DNA from: Borrelia persica No12
Lineage (GTDB): Bacteria; Spirochaetota; Spirochaetia; Borreliales; Borreliaceae
Length of the DNA stretch: 64,000 nt
Reading direction: 5' to 3'
Assembly (NCBI RefSeq): GCF_000500045.1
Contig: NZ_AYOT01000187.1
Location: 62,001-126,000, forward strand
Part shown: positions 28,297-37,321 of the stretch, piece after piece
Layout of the letters: each line of letters opens with the position of its first letter
Numbering within the stretch: position 1 is the first letter of the stretch
The notes under the pieces: generated by a model
Told to the model about the DNA's origin: nothing
Database searches by the model: none
What the model saw: only the letters and a program-made list of their open reading frames with translations
Translations under genes and position numbers: made by a program

Positions 28297-29322
28297 ATGA
28301 GAAATACATATGTAATAATTACATTTGTTGTGTTGCTCTTGTGTTGTAAACAAAAGTCAGACTTTGGGTCAAGAAGTGCTGCTAAAATATCATCAAAATC
28401 TTTATCAAAGGCAATAGTAGGTGTCACAGGTGGAGCAAAGGAAAAAGCTTGCCTATTACCATCACCATCGCCACCACCACCAACAGATAAGATACAACCA
28501 GGTGAGAGAGGACCAGATGACCCATCAACAGATGAGGTAAAACCAGGTCATACACAACCAGATGCCCCACCAGTAGAGACTCCATCACAATCAGTTGTAG
28601 AGGCTGAAAAGCGAGAAGCTTATAGTCAATTAAGTAAAAAGCTTGATGAGCTTAAGAAGCTTTATGAATATGTAGAACCTGGAACTTTGTCTTTAAGTGA
28701 TGCATTTAAGAGTAAGTTTGGGCGTGAGCCTTACTACTATAAAAACAAGTATGTTTATGCTTCGTTGGGAGGAAAGAAGGATTCTATTGTCAACTTTAAA
28801 AAAATAGTAGTAGATATTCATAAGGATATGGATATGTCTAGTCGTGTCTTTGATAATGGTTCGCCTTATTGGAGCTTGTGGAATATTGGAGAGAATTATT
28901 TTGGGGATGTTATAGAATTTTTTTATAGGCCGCCAAGTTTTTTAGGCATACTTCAGGATGTTCAGGATGTACAAACTCTTAGAGATCTTGTTTCTGATGT
29001 GGAAGAGTTAGGTACCTTGTGGTCATACATAGTTAAAAAACTGCAAAATGAAGTAGACGAGATTGCAAAATGGTGTGATAAATATTTAGAAATTAAAGAT
29101 AAGCTTTGCAAGCAGGCTGAGATTAAAGAATATCGTGTTGCAGTTAGAAATGCGTCACAAACTATTATTATTGCTGCTGCATTTTCTGTAGACAGGTTTA
29201 CTGACCCACCTAAAAAGGGATGTATAGGGGATCTTTGTGATGCTGTATATAATTTTTTTACTCTGAAGGGTAAAATTGTGAATAAAGTTCGCGAGTTGCT
29301 TAAGGTAATTAATAAATGGTAA
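28297..29322 (+). CDS. array lipoprotein with Pro-rich linker and Cys pair
   Basis: 341 residues from ATG 28297 (agaggatatgtaaa upstream). Lipobox LLLCC. Linker to about residue 105 with a proline run (SPSPPPPTD) and PG/PD-rich repeats. It shares LYEYVEPGTLSLSDAFKSKF with the previous gene. Core VYASLGGKKDSIVNFKKIV. Helix LWSYIVKKLQNEVDEIAKWC; Cys pair GCIGDLCDAVYNFF. The changed signal sequence and leader set it apart from its neighbours. Confidence 0.82.
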   Translation: MRNTYVIITFVVLLLCCKQKSDFGSRSAAKISSKSLSKAIVGVTGGAKEKACLLPSPSPPPPTDKIQPGERGPDDPSTDEVKPGHTQPDAPPVETPSQSVVEAEKREAYSQLSKKLDELKKLYEYVEPGTLSLSDAFKSKFGREPYYYKNKYVYASLGGKKDSIVNFKKIVVDIHKDMDMSSRVFDNGSPYWSLWNIGENYFGDVIEFFYRPPSFLGILQDVQDVQTLRDLVSDVEELGTLWSYIVKKLQNEVDEIAKWCDKYLEIKDKLCKQAEIKEYRVAVRNASQTIIIAAAFSVDRFTDPPKKGCIGDLCDAVYNFFTLKGKIVNKVRELLKVINKW

Positions 29323-29495
29323 GTAAATGCATCATCCCTATAAATTTAGCACTGTGATGTTTGCATACGTATTTAAAAAAATTTTCAAAATGGTTGATGT
29401 AATGTAAATGTAATATTAGATGTGATATTTAAATTTGATATTTAATTTATTACTGTAAAAGTTTGTTGTGATTTTTTGCACAAAAGGAGATATTA

Positions 29496-30308
29496 ATGAA
29501 AAAGATATGTATGGTAGTAATTATACTTGGTGTGTTATTCTTGTGTTGTAGACAAAAAGTAGAGGGTGTTTTACCATCACCTTTGAATGTAAATGAAGCC
29601 GAAAAAATGGCAGTTTTAAATTCTGACCGACAGAGAGTAGTTTATAATGGCTTAAAGAAAAAGGCTACTGAGATGAGAAAGTTTTATAATCATAGAGATT
29701 CTGGAGCTGTGTCTTTAAAGGCTGAATTTACTAATCGTTTCAAGTCTGATTCATCATTTGAAGAAAAGTGTCTTTATGCTGCTTTGGGAGGAAAAGCTGT
29801 TTCTATTGGTTATTTGAAGACGATATTAATAGATATGCATGACACTCTTTCTGATTATAACAAGAGTAATATTGGTAAGGCACTTTATGATGCTTTGGAG
29901 AATATTGTAAATGATTATTATGGATCTGTTATAGATTTTTGTTATAGTTCAGATGGTCTTTTAATAAAACTTGAGGATGTTCAGGATATAAAAGATCTTA
30001 AAGTTCGTTTTCTTGATTTACACAATTTTCATTTAAAATGGGTAAGTATAGTTACAGAATTGCAAAATTTAATAGGAAATATTGCAAAGTTGTGTGTTCA
30101 ATATCTTGAAATCAAAGATCAGGCTGGTAAGGTTGATGAGAGATCGAAACTTATGGTTGAAATTGAAAATAAGGTAAAGTTAATTATTGATGCTTCTAAA
30201 AGTGAGATTTGTGAAGAGACTAATACTCTTTGTGTTGCAATAAGTAATTTTTCGTTTATAAGATCTGGCATTATGAATTTTGCGTTAATGAAACCATTGT
30301 CGCCATAA
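29496..30308 (+). CDS. array lipoprotein with C-terminal Cys pair
   Basis: 270 residues. Signal MKKICMVVIILGVLFLCC; RBS caaaaggagatatta. Only 173 bp separate it from the previous gene, with no array-type terminator visible, so read-through is possible. Core LYAALGGKAVSIGYLKTIL. Helix KWVSIVTELQNLIGNIA. Cys pair EICEETNTLCVAISNF. The end (MNFALMKPLSP) differs from neighbours. Confidence 0.82.
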   Translation: MKKICMVVIILGVLFLCCRQKVEGVLPSPLNVNEAEKMAVLNSDRQRVVYNGLKKKATEMRKFYNHRDSGAVSLKAEFTNRFKSDSSFEEKCLYAALGGKAVSIGYLKTILIDMHDTLSDYNKSNIGKALYDALENIVNDYYGSVIDFCYSSDGLLIKLEDVQDIKDLKVRFLDLHNFHLKWVSIVTELQNLIGNIAKLCVQYLEIKDQAGKVDERSKLMVEIENKVKLIIDASKSEICEETNTLCVAISNFSFIRSGIMNFALMKPLSP

Positions 30309-30689
30309 ATTTGACATCATTATATTTGTATATGTATTTTAAATTTTGAAAAAATTTTTGAAAAATAGTTATTGATATAAGGTATAAGGTATATTGATGC
30401 TAATTAATTAGGAGGTAACGCCATATATTATATGGCGTTATTTTTTTTTATTTTTATTTAAAATATTATTATTTTTTTAATTTATTTTTTTAATAATTAT
30501 TGTTTTATTTTAAATAATGAGTATATTTATAAGTATAGAGTGTATTGCATAAATATTTTGCATATAAAGCATAGGTATAAATATGCTTTATTATGCATGA
30601 TGTTAATGAGTATTATTTGAGTAAATGTGTAGATGTATAAGTTTTTTTATATATGAGTTGTTTCTAATTGAAACTTAAAGGAGAGAAAA
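30309..30689. other. intergenic region with strong terminator
   Basis: Contains the perfect terminator at 30416-30450, then very A+T-rich DNA without the leader cassette of the previous genes. RBS taaaggagagaaaa for the next gene. Confidence 0.55.
30416..30450 (+). terminator. rho-independent terminator
   Basis: Perfect stem TAACGCCATATA / TATATGGCGTTA followed by nine T's. The cleanest example of the array terminator. Confidence 0.85.
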
Positions 30690-31574
30690 ATGATGAAAAG
30701 AAGTATGGTGTTATTTTTATTTGTGGTTTTGTTTTTGGCTTGTGGTCAAAATGGTGATAGTGCAAAAACAGATAGGGGGAGATTAGGACAGTCGGTTAGG
30801 AGCTCATTAATTCAAAGAAGAGGGATTGTTGGGGATTTGGATACTTTAGCTAAGGGCTTTGATGTATTAAAGACAAGTTTAGATAATCTGAAGGCTTTAT
30901 ATTATTTTAGAGATGATGGTTTGAGTATGTCTTTGTATTCTGATATTGATGCTGTATTTCAAATTTCTGACAAGATATACATTTCTGACAAGAATATTTA
31001 TGCTACTTTAATGGGCAATATTAATGCTGTTAACAATTTGAAAAAAATAGTGATAGATGTAAATGAAACTAAACTTGAATATGAGGATAATTCCAATGGT
31101 CATATTTTGATTACTCAATTAGATCATCTTTCACAATTTACCATTAGTAAAATTATAGGCTTATATTACTCTGCTAAAAATGTTGAGATTTTTGAAAAAT
31201 TAAAGTCTATTAAAGATATAAAATTTTTGCAAGAACTTCAATCTAATGTAGATGATTTTTATACTAAATGGCGGGATATGGTGCTTAAAATTCAAACAAT
31301 AATAAATAATGTTGCGGTAGTTGCTGATGAATATATTAAGATCAAAGGTGATTTTGGAAAGGATGCTGAGAGACTTGCTCTTAAAAAGAGTATTAAAAGT
31401 AAATTACGCCCAATTATTCTATTGAATTTAAATAATCCTAAACAGGTATGTTCTAGTAAGACTAGTCAGAAAACATGTGCGGATTTTAGGCTTTGTAAAC
31501 TTAAAAATGAATTATTCAATTTAGCTAATCAAATTTTTGATAAGACTTATGGTTTGTCAGATGTATTGAAATAG
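30690..31574 (+). CDS. array lipoprotein with C-terminal cysteine cluster
   Basis: 294 residues (MMKRSM; ATG at 30690 or 30693). Lipobox FLAC. Linker to about residue 45. Motif LYYFRDDGLSMSLYSDI; core IYATLMGNINAVNNLKKIV. KWRDMVLKIQTIINNVA followed by ADEYIKIKGDFGKDAERL, a segment shared with the 22-30 kb genes. C-terminus VCSSKTSQKTCADFRLCKLKNEL with three cysteines. Confidence 0.83.
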   Translation: MMKRSMVLFLFVVLFLACGQNGDSAKTDRGRLGQSVRSSLIQRRGIVGDLDTLAKGFDVLKTSLDNLKALYYFRDDGLSMSLYSDIDAVFQISDKIYISDKNIYATLMGNINAVNNLKKIVIDVNETKLEYEDNSNGHILITQLDHLSQFTISKIIGLYYSAKNVEIFEKLKSIKDIKFLQELQSNVDDFYTKWRDMVLKIQTIINNVAVVADEYIKIKGDFGKDAERLALKKSIKSKLRPIILLNLNNPKQVCSSKTSQKTCADFRLCKLKNELFNLANQIFDKTYGLSDVLK

Positions 31575-31875
31575 ATGCATTGCGATCAGTATAACTATTC
31601 AATAATATTATATCTTGTATCTTTCTTTGATATCAAGGTATAATAACATCCACTAATTGAATGATAAAGTCCATATATGGGCTTTATCTTTATTTTTTTA
31701 CAAATTAATCAATAATTAAAATATTGTATTTATTTAAGTAAATATTATATTATTATTAATATAAATAAATAAATATTACATTAATGTATTTAATTTAAAT
31801 AACGTCAATACGTTTTGTAATATATTTTGCATTCTGCAGTATTGAATATCTAAATTAGAGGAAAAGGAGAAGTGG
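31575..31875. other. intergenic region with terminator
   Basis: Terminator 31663-31700 (GATAAAGTCCATA / TATGGGCTTTATC, then T-rich), then A+T-rich promoter DNA and RBS gaaaaggagaagtgg. Confidence 0.55.
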
Positions 31876-32736
31876 ATGCAAAGAATGTTTGTGGTATTAT
31901 TATTTAGTGTATTCTTGTTATGTTGTAGGCAGGAGTTGGTTGAGCCAAATTTCAACGGCGAAAAAGATGGTGAAGTGATATTGGGCCCTGAAGTCAGAAC
32001 TGATGATCAAGTAAATGAGGAGGAGGATTTGGATGATCTAAATGATGATCCAAAAACGTTTCAAGAGGCTTATAGGGCATTGATGAGAAGTGTTGATAGG
32101 GTTAAGAGAGTATACAATCATAGAAGTGAAGGATTTAATGAATCTTTGTTTGAAGAGATTATTAAAAAATTTGGTTCTAGTGATCATAGATCTGATCCGA
32201 ATTTTAGGGGAGTTGTTTATGCCAGTCTTAAAGGAGATATTGTTGCTATTAATAATTTAAAAAGGATAGTTGTGGATTTTAATGAAACTGATTCTGAGTA
32301 TAATAGTTCATTTAATGGTATGAATTTAATTGTGATGAAGTTATATTATATAGGAAATTTTCTCTCTGGATTGGTATGTAATGGTTTTAGAAAAAAGGAT
32401 GTTAACTTTCCAGTGCTTCGATATAGCGAGGATGTTGAGGGACTTAATAAACATAGATTGAGTATAAATAATTTCCTTAAAAAATGGGATGAAGTGGTTT
32501 TAGAGCTTAAGACTATAATTAATGATGCTGCAAATTTTGATACTAAAGAGGCAGTATTGTCAAAGTTGGCATTGCTTAAGTTCATAAATACAAATGAATT
32601 GCCTATTTTGAGTGAACATCATGGAGATAGAATGTATGTACTCTTAGAAAAGGAATTGCGTGGCATTTATGCTGAAATTTGTACTCAAAATAGACAATTG
32701 ACAAGTAAATTGTCAATATATGATAGAAAATCATAA
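31876..32736 (+). CDS. array lipoprotein lacking the C-terminal Cys pair
   Basis: 286 residues. Lipobox FLLCC. Acidic linker (NEEEDLDDLNDDP). Motif VYNHRSEGFNESLFEEI; core VYASLKGDIVAINNLKRIV. KWDEVVLELKTIINDAA. The C-terminus keeps LEKELRGIYAEI but has no paired cysteines in the usual place; a lone Cys (EICTQN) follows. Terminator about 110 bp downstream. Confidence 0.83.
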   Translation: MQRMFVVLLFSVFLLCCRQELVEPNFNGEKDGEVILGPEVRTDDQVNEEEDLDDLNDDPKTFQEAYRALMRSVDRVKRVYNHRSEGFNESLFEEIIKKFGSSDHRSDPNFRGVVYASLKGDIVAINNLKRIVVDFNETDSEYNSSFNGMNLIVMKLYYIGNFLSGLVCNGFRKKDVNFPVLRYSEDVEGLNKHRLSINNFLKKWDEVVLELKTIINDAANFDTKEAVLSKLALLKFINTNELPILSEHHGDRMYVLLEKELRGIYAEICTQNRQLTSKLSIYDRKS

Positions 32737-33123
32737 TGTTGTATGTATTTTTGATATATGTATTTTTGAAAAAAAATTTTCATTGACTTTAAAATATATA
32801 AAAATATATAAATATAGTAATTGTTATAATAGTTGATTAAACGGAGCCCATAGTATATGGGTTTTTTTGTGATAATGTACTGAAAGTTTGGTTGATAGGA
32901 AAAATTTACTCTTAGTTACTCTTGAATATATAAATACTTTTATTTTTTTAGTACTTTAAATAATTAAGATATTGCCATTATTTAAAATAATTATTATATT
33001 ATATTGGGCACAAATTAGTATTCAATTGATCTATGTCATGTTGCATTACGTATGTTTGTCTTGTGAGGTGATATGGAATTTTGACCTAAAGATATTGTGC
33101 AATTAAAGAAAAAGGAGATCTTG
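32737..33123. other. intergenic region with terminator
   Basis: Terminator at 32844-32869 (GAGCCCATA / TATGGGTTTTTTT). The rest is A+T-rich; the RBS gaaaaaggagatcttg decides the next start. Confidence 0.55.
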
Positions 33124-33900
33124 ATGAAAAGAATATGTATGGTAATATTTGCGTCTATTGTGCTATTACTATCGTGTAAGGAAAAGGAGGATAATATGAC
33201 TAACGATCGACAAAGAGCTGTTTATATGGGAATGGAATCAATGACATCTGAGCAACGGCAAGCTTATTCTGAATTAGTTACAAGTTTTTATGATCTAAAA
33301 GCATCGTATGATTATAAACCTGAAGGATTTAGTGCTTCTTTGTTTGATGATATTAAAAATAAATTTGGAAATACGTATTATCAAAATTTCAAAGATATTA
33401 TTTATTCTATATTTAAAGGAGATGTTGCTAGCATTGATCACTTAAAAAAGATAGTTGTAGATTCAATTGAGACTAAAGAGGAATATATGTCTGCAAGTAA
33501 TGGTAGGTCTTTGCTCTATAGGTTAAATGAACTTGGAAATATTTTGTTTTTGTTTGTAACTGATGGTAGTGTTTTTGGAGAAGAGGGTTTAATAAAAATT
33601 AAGAATAATCAAGATATTGAAGGGTTTCGTGAAGTTAAGTTTATCTTGGATGATATTCATGCAAAGTGGGATGAGTTGGTAATTTTGCTTCAAAGTACAA
33701 TTAATAATGTTGCAGAATCTGCTTCTAGATATATTGCAACTAAAAATATTTCTGATAAAGAAGAAATGATAAGAAAATTGGAACCAATTACCGAACTAAA
33801 GTCATTAGATTCTATTCGGTTATGTATGGGTGCAATTTGTAAACTTAAAGCTGAACTTATCAATTTGCATTCGAAAATTAAAAGAAAAAGTGTTGAGTAA
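33124..33900 (+). CDS. array lipoprotein with C-terminal Cys pair
   Basis: 258 residues from ATG 33124, placed by aaaaaggagatcttg; nine upstream in-frame codons lack an RBS. Lipobox LLSC. Short linker. SYDYKPEGFSASLFDDI; core IYSIFKGDVASIDHLKKIV. KWDELVILLQSTINNVA; Cys pair RLCMGAICKLKAEL with only four residues between the cysteines. Confidence 0.84.
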   Translation: MKRICMVIFASIVLLLSCKEKEDNMTNDRQRAVYMGMESMTSEQRQAYSELVTSFYDLKASYDYKPEGFSASLFDDIKNKFGNTYYQNFKDIIYSIFKGDVASIDHLKKIVVDSIETKEEYMSASNGRSLLYRLNELGNILFLFVTDGSVFGEEGLIKIKNNQDIEGFREVKFILDDIHAKWDELVILLQSTINNVAESASRYIATKNISDKEEMIRKLEPITELKSLDSIRLCMGAICKLKAELINLHSKIKRKSVE

Positions 33901-34291
33901 GATTTCTATATATTAAAATATATAGCTAATATTTTTTGTGATATTTTTGATTTAAAGAATTATTTATTGGTTAAATCTTAGAAGTTCCTATCAATTTGGG
34001 CTTCTTTTATTTTGTGGCAATTAAGATAAAAACGATGATAGTATTTGTGTAGAATATAAAAATTTCTTCAAATAAAGCTATTGTGATAATAGTTATTTTA
34101 TTATAAATATATCAATTTAATTGGTATGCGATCATTAATTTCGTTAATTATTATGATATATTATATTCTATATAAATAAATATGCATTACATTTATGTAT
34201 TCGATATATTTAGTGAAGCATGTTTTATGGTGTGCAGTATGAACTTATAGTGTAGAGATATATTGTTTAGCTAAATAAAAAGGATTGATGA
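33901..34291. other. intergenic region with probable terminator
   Basis: GAAGTTCC..GGGCTTC hairpin with following T's at 33980-34013. An A+T inverted repeat near 34134-34155 (ATCATTAATT..AATTATTATGAT) lies ahead of the next gene. The RBS for that gene is aaaaaggattg. Confidence 0.45.
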
Positions 34292-35086
34292 ATGAAAAGA
34301 TTATGTATAATTATATTTGCATTTAATATGTTATCGTTTTCTTGTAGTCAATCGGTAAGTAGTTCGGTAGGTGTAGATGGAGAGAGTACAGTCTTACAAG
34401 AGAATCCGAAGGTGCTTAAGCTAAAACAAGCTTATGCTAAGTTAGACAATAGTTTTAATGATTTTAAGTCTTTGTTTAGTGATAGATCTAATATATTGGA
34501 TATTCCTTTTTTTCGTGATCTTAAGGATAGGTTTAATATTAGGAATACTCAATCTGATAGTGATTTAATTTATGCTATCTTTAAACGAGATTCTGTTTTG
34601 GTTAATAACTTACATGGCATGGTTGTCGATTATGGTGACAATCATATTTTGCGTGATGGTATGTTGTTACTCTTAGGTTTTTATACCTTAGTAGAAAACA
34701 CTTTTTTTTCAATTTTAGAGCAAGATAGTGTTTTTGGACAGAATAAATTAAATAAACTTAAATATAGTCAAGACGTAGAGGGTATTAATGAAATTAAGCG
34801 TATTTTGGACGATATGCGTTTAAAATGGGTTGAGTTAACAATTTTATTTAAAGAGTTCATTATCGGTTTATCAGTTTCTTATTCTTATTATATTGAAAAT
34901 CATGATGATAATTCTAAAAGGGAGATTATTAGGCAATTGGGGGAAATTGGAGATATAGATTTTATAGATGGGAATCAAGTTTGCAAAAGTGAAAATAGAA
35001 TTTGCGAACTTAAAAATGTGCTGAGAAATTTGCGTTATCGAATTGAAATTAAAAGTAATGAGTTGATAGCAGCCATGCTATATTAA
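34292..35086 (+). CDS. array lipoprotein with C-terminal Cys pair
   Basis: 264 residues. Lipobox SFSC, Cys18. The DRSNILDIPFFRDL motif replaces the usual YRPxGF..LF. Core IYAIFKRDSVLVNNLHGMV. KWVELTILFKEFIIGLS; Cys pair VCKSENRICELKNVLR. Ends SNELIAAMLY. Confidence 0.82.
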   Translation: MKRLCIIIFAFNMLSFSCSQSVSSSVGVDGESTVLQENPKVLKLKQAYAKLDNSFNDFKSLFSDRSNILDIPFFRDLKDRFNIRNTQSDSDLIYAIFKRDSVLVNNLHGMVVDYGDNHILRDGMLLLLGFYTLVENTFFSILEQDSVFGQNKLNKLKYSQDVEGINEIKRILDDMRLKWVELTILFKEFIIGLSVSYSYYIENHDDNSKREIIRQLGEIGDIDFIDGNQVCKSENRICELKNVLRNLRYRIEIKSNELIAAMLY

Positions 35087-35241
35087 TTTAATACCATAAA
35101 TTTATTTTAATTAAGATTAAAAAAAACTTCTATTTTAATAATATTTAGTTCATAATGTTTTATTTAAAAGTTTTATTTTTTACAATATGTTGTATTATTT
35201 AATTAGAGTAATTTAGAATATTAACGCAAAAGGGTACGCTT

Positions 35242-35982
35242 ATGGTTATATTTGTACTTAATGTTTTATTTAATTCTTGTAGTCAAGATACCAGAAAGAT
35301 GGAAGATTTAAAGACATCACAGCAAGTTTATGCTGAATTGAAGTCAAGTGTACAAGATATCTCCGATTCGTATTATTATAGAGATAGGGAGTTGAATGAC
35401 TTTTTATTTGATGCAATTTATAATAAATTTGATATTAAATATGAGGATAAAAATTTTAAAGACAATGTTTATGCTAGCTTGAGAGGTGATATTTCTGTTG
35501 TTAATGATTTAAAAAAAATAGTGGTGGATTTGATTGACACCAGAGATGAATATGAATTTGAAAGTTATGGTTCGTATTTGCTTGATGGTTTAAATAAATG
35601 GGGAAGATCTATTTTTTTCTTGTTTTCTCAAGATGATGTTTTGAGTAATGGTCGATTAGTGAGGCTTAAAGCTAGTCATGATGTTTCAGGTCTTGAGTAT
35701 ATTAAGACCAAATTGAATAGTATTCGTGCAAAATTTGATGAGCTTTTGAAGTTAATTCAAAATATCATTAATAATGCTGCAATCTCTGCTGATAAATATA
35801 TTAAAACTAAAAATTTTATTTATAAAAAAGAAATTTTGGCAAAGTTGCAAACATTTTTTCTTTCAAATGCACTTTTTCAATTGTGTACAAATGAATTTTG
35901 TAGACTTAAAAATGAATTGTTAATATTGTATTTACAATTGAAAAATAAAAGTTATATGGTAATAAAATCCATTCTCGAATAG
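35242..35982 (+). CDS. array lipoprotein with shortened signal peptide
   Basis: 246 residues. The only plausible start (MVIFVLNVLFNSC, Cys13) gives a signal peptide without the positively charged n-region (MKR..) of all its neighbours; RBS aaaaggg is weak and nine bases away. Otherwise a complete domain: YYYRDRELNDFLFDAI, core VYASLRGDISVVNDLKKIV, KFDELLKLIQNIINNAA, Cys pair LCTNEFCRLKNEL. Export or expression may be impaired. Confidence 0.75.
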   Translation: MVIFVLNVLFNSCSQDTRKMEDLKTSQQVYAELKSSVQDISDSYYYRDRELNDFLFDAIYNKFDIKYEDKNFKDNVYASLRGDISVVNDLKKIVVDLIDTRDEYEFESYGSYLLDGLNKWGRSIFFLFSQDDVLSNGRLVRLKASHDVSGLEYIKTKLNSIRAKFDELLKLIQNIINNAAISADKYIKTKNFIYKKEILAKLQTFFLSNALFQLCTNEFCRLKNELLILYLQLKNKSYMVIKSILE

Positions 35983-36091
35983 AGTTATGATATTTTATCA
36001 TTATGTTTATATTTGGGTTGATTCATTGTTAGATAGACTTATTTGTTTAGGTCATTTTGTGTTAATGAATTACAACATGTTTTGTGTATTT

Positions 36092-36120
36092 ATGCATATA
36101 TGTTTATGACATATATGCAT
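36092..36120 (+). promoter_or_regulatory. palindrome upstream of a recurring promoter block
   Basis: Perfect 12-base arms ATGCATATATGT / ACATATATGCAT with a 5-base loop, centred ~36 bp upstream of an extended -10 (TGTAAAAT, 36140-36147) for the gene at 36178. Confidence 0.5.
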
Positions 36121-36177
36121 AATATTTAAAAAATTTTTGTGTAAAATTGTATTTTCATAAAAGAAAGGAGGATATTA

Positions 36178-37095
36178 ATGCGGCAATCATGTGTGGTAGT
36201 ATTTGCATTTGTATTGATATTGTGTTGTAAACAAGACGATGAGAGGAACGGTTTTTGGTATACAGATAAGGACAGAATCAAAGGAAAGCGAGTAATACCA
36301 TCAGTTGTAACAAGGGCTCATTTAAACAAAGGAGGTTTTTCAAGAACAGGCAAGAGTAGGTTTGTTGGACAAGATGATAATTGGAAAAAAGTTATATTGA
36401 CTCCCGAGCAAGCTTATGCTTATCTTGAATTAAAACTTGAAGAACTTAAGGCTTTATATAATTATAGACCTTTGGGGTTTAATGTATCTTTGTTTGATGA
36501 TCTTGAAGGGCAGTTTCAAGTTGAGGAGATGCAAAATTTTAAGGATAGTGTATATGCTGTGCTTAATGGTAACGTCACTACTATTGGTAATTTGCAAAGG
36601 ATAGTTATGCATTCGGTGAAAAATACGTCTGATTATCTGTTTGAAAAAAATTCTAGGCCTTTGATTGAAAAATTAAGTAGTATTTCTTGGCATACTGTTT
36701 TTGCAGTAATACTTGAGAATGGTGAGGTTTTAAATAGTGTTAATTTATCTAAACTTAAATCTATGGGAAATATGCGAAATTTAAATGAGATTAATTCTAT
36801 GTTAAGGGATATGTGTACGAAGTGGAAGAAGATTGTTGACTTGATATGCGGTTTAATTGATGAGGTAGTAAAGTTTGCTGTTATAGGTGTTGATAATAGG
36901 GAAATTATTGAATTTAATTTAAATCCAATAATTAGATTAAATTGTTTGGTTTATAATCAATCGTGTCCAATTCTTGAAGATGGTGTTAGAATCCTTCAAC
37001 TTGAAAAAGATGGTATTGAAATATGTAAACTTAAAAATGATTTAAGGCGTTTGCGCATGCAAATTAAAGATAAGATTTTGGAGATAATATCCTAG
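36178..37095 (+). CDS. array lipoprotein with C-terminal Cys pair
   Basis: 305 residues. Lipobox LILCC. Basic linker to about residue 75. LYNYRPLGFNVSLFDDL; core VYAVLNGNVTTIGNLQRIV. KWKKIVDLICGLIDEVV. The cysteine pair is spread by an insert (SCPILEDGVRILQLEKDG before ICKLKND). RBS aagaaaggaggatatta. Confidence 0.83.
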   Translation: MRQSCVVVFAFVLILCCKQDDERNGFWYTDKDRIKGKRVIPSVVTRAHLNKGGFSRTGKSRFVGQDDNWKKVILTPEQAYAYLELKLEELKALYNYRPLGFNVSLFDDLEGQFQVEEMQNFKDSVYAVLNGNVTTIGNLQRIVMHSVKNTSDYLFEKNSRPLIEKLSSISWHTVFAVILENGEVLNSVNLSKLKSMGNMRNLNEINSMLRDMCTKWKKIVDLICGLIDEVVKFAVIGVDNREIIEFNLNPIIRLNCLVYNQSCPILEDGVRILQLEKDGIEICKLKNDLRRLRMQIKDKILEIIS

Positions 37096-37137
37096 AAAAA
37101 TTAATATTATAATTTTTTAATTTATTGGATAACATGT

Positions 37138-37205
37138 TTAATTAATTAAATTTATTATAATTAATTAATAATTTTCATATTATTTTGTAATATTGGGTGT
37201 AAAAT
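37138..37205 (+). promoter_or_regulatory. palindrome plus promoter for gene at 37322
   Basis: Arms TTAATTAATTA (37138-37148) and TAATTAATTAA (37158-37168), then a promoter-like block with extended -10 TGTAAAAT ending at 37205 and followed by gtattttgtt. Confidence 0.5.
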
Positions 37206-37321
37206 GTATTTTGTTCTAATTATGTTCTATGTTATCTGTTAACTACTTTGTAGTGTGTAAGAATAGAATTTAGAATAAATATGTGTTTTTGTGCTATTAA
37301 AGCACGAAGAGGAGGATATTG

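Noticed and set aside
22083-30308. vls/vlp-like silent cassette array
   Set aside because: Each copy has its own start, lipobox, RBS and terminator, so they look like expressed genes rather than promoterless cassettes; recombination between them is still possible.
23175-30450. CRISPR-like regularly repeated hairpins
   Set aside because: The GCCAT..ATGGC repeats are over 1 kb apart, follow stop codons and end in T runs: terminators.
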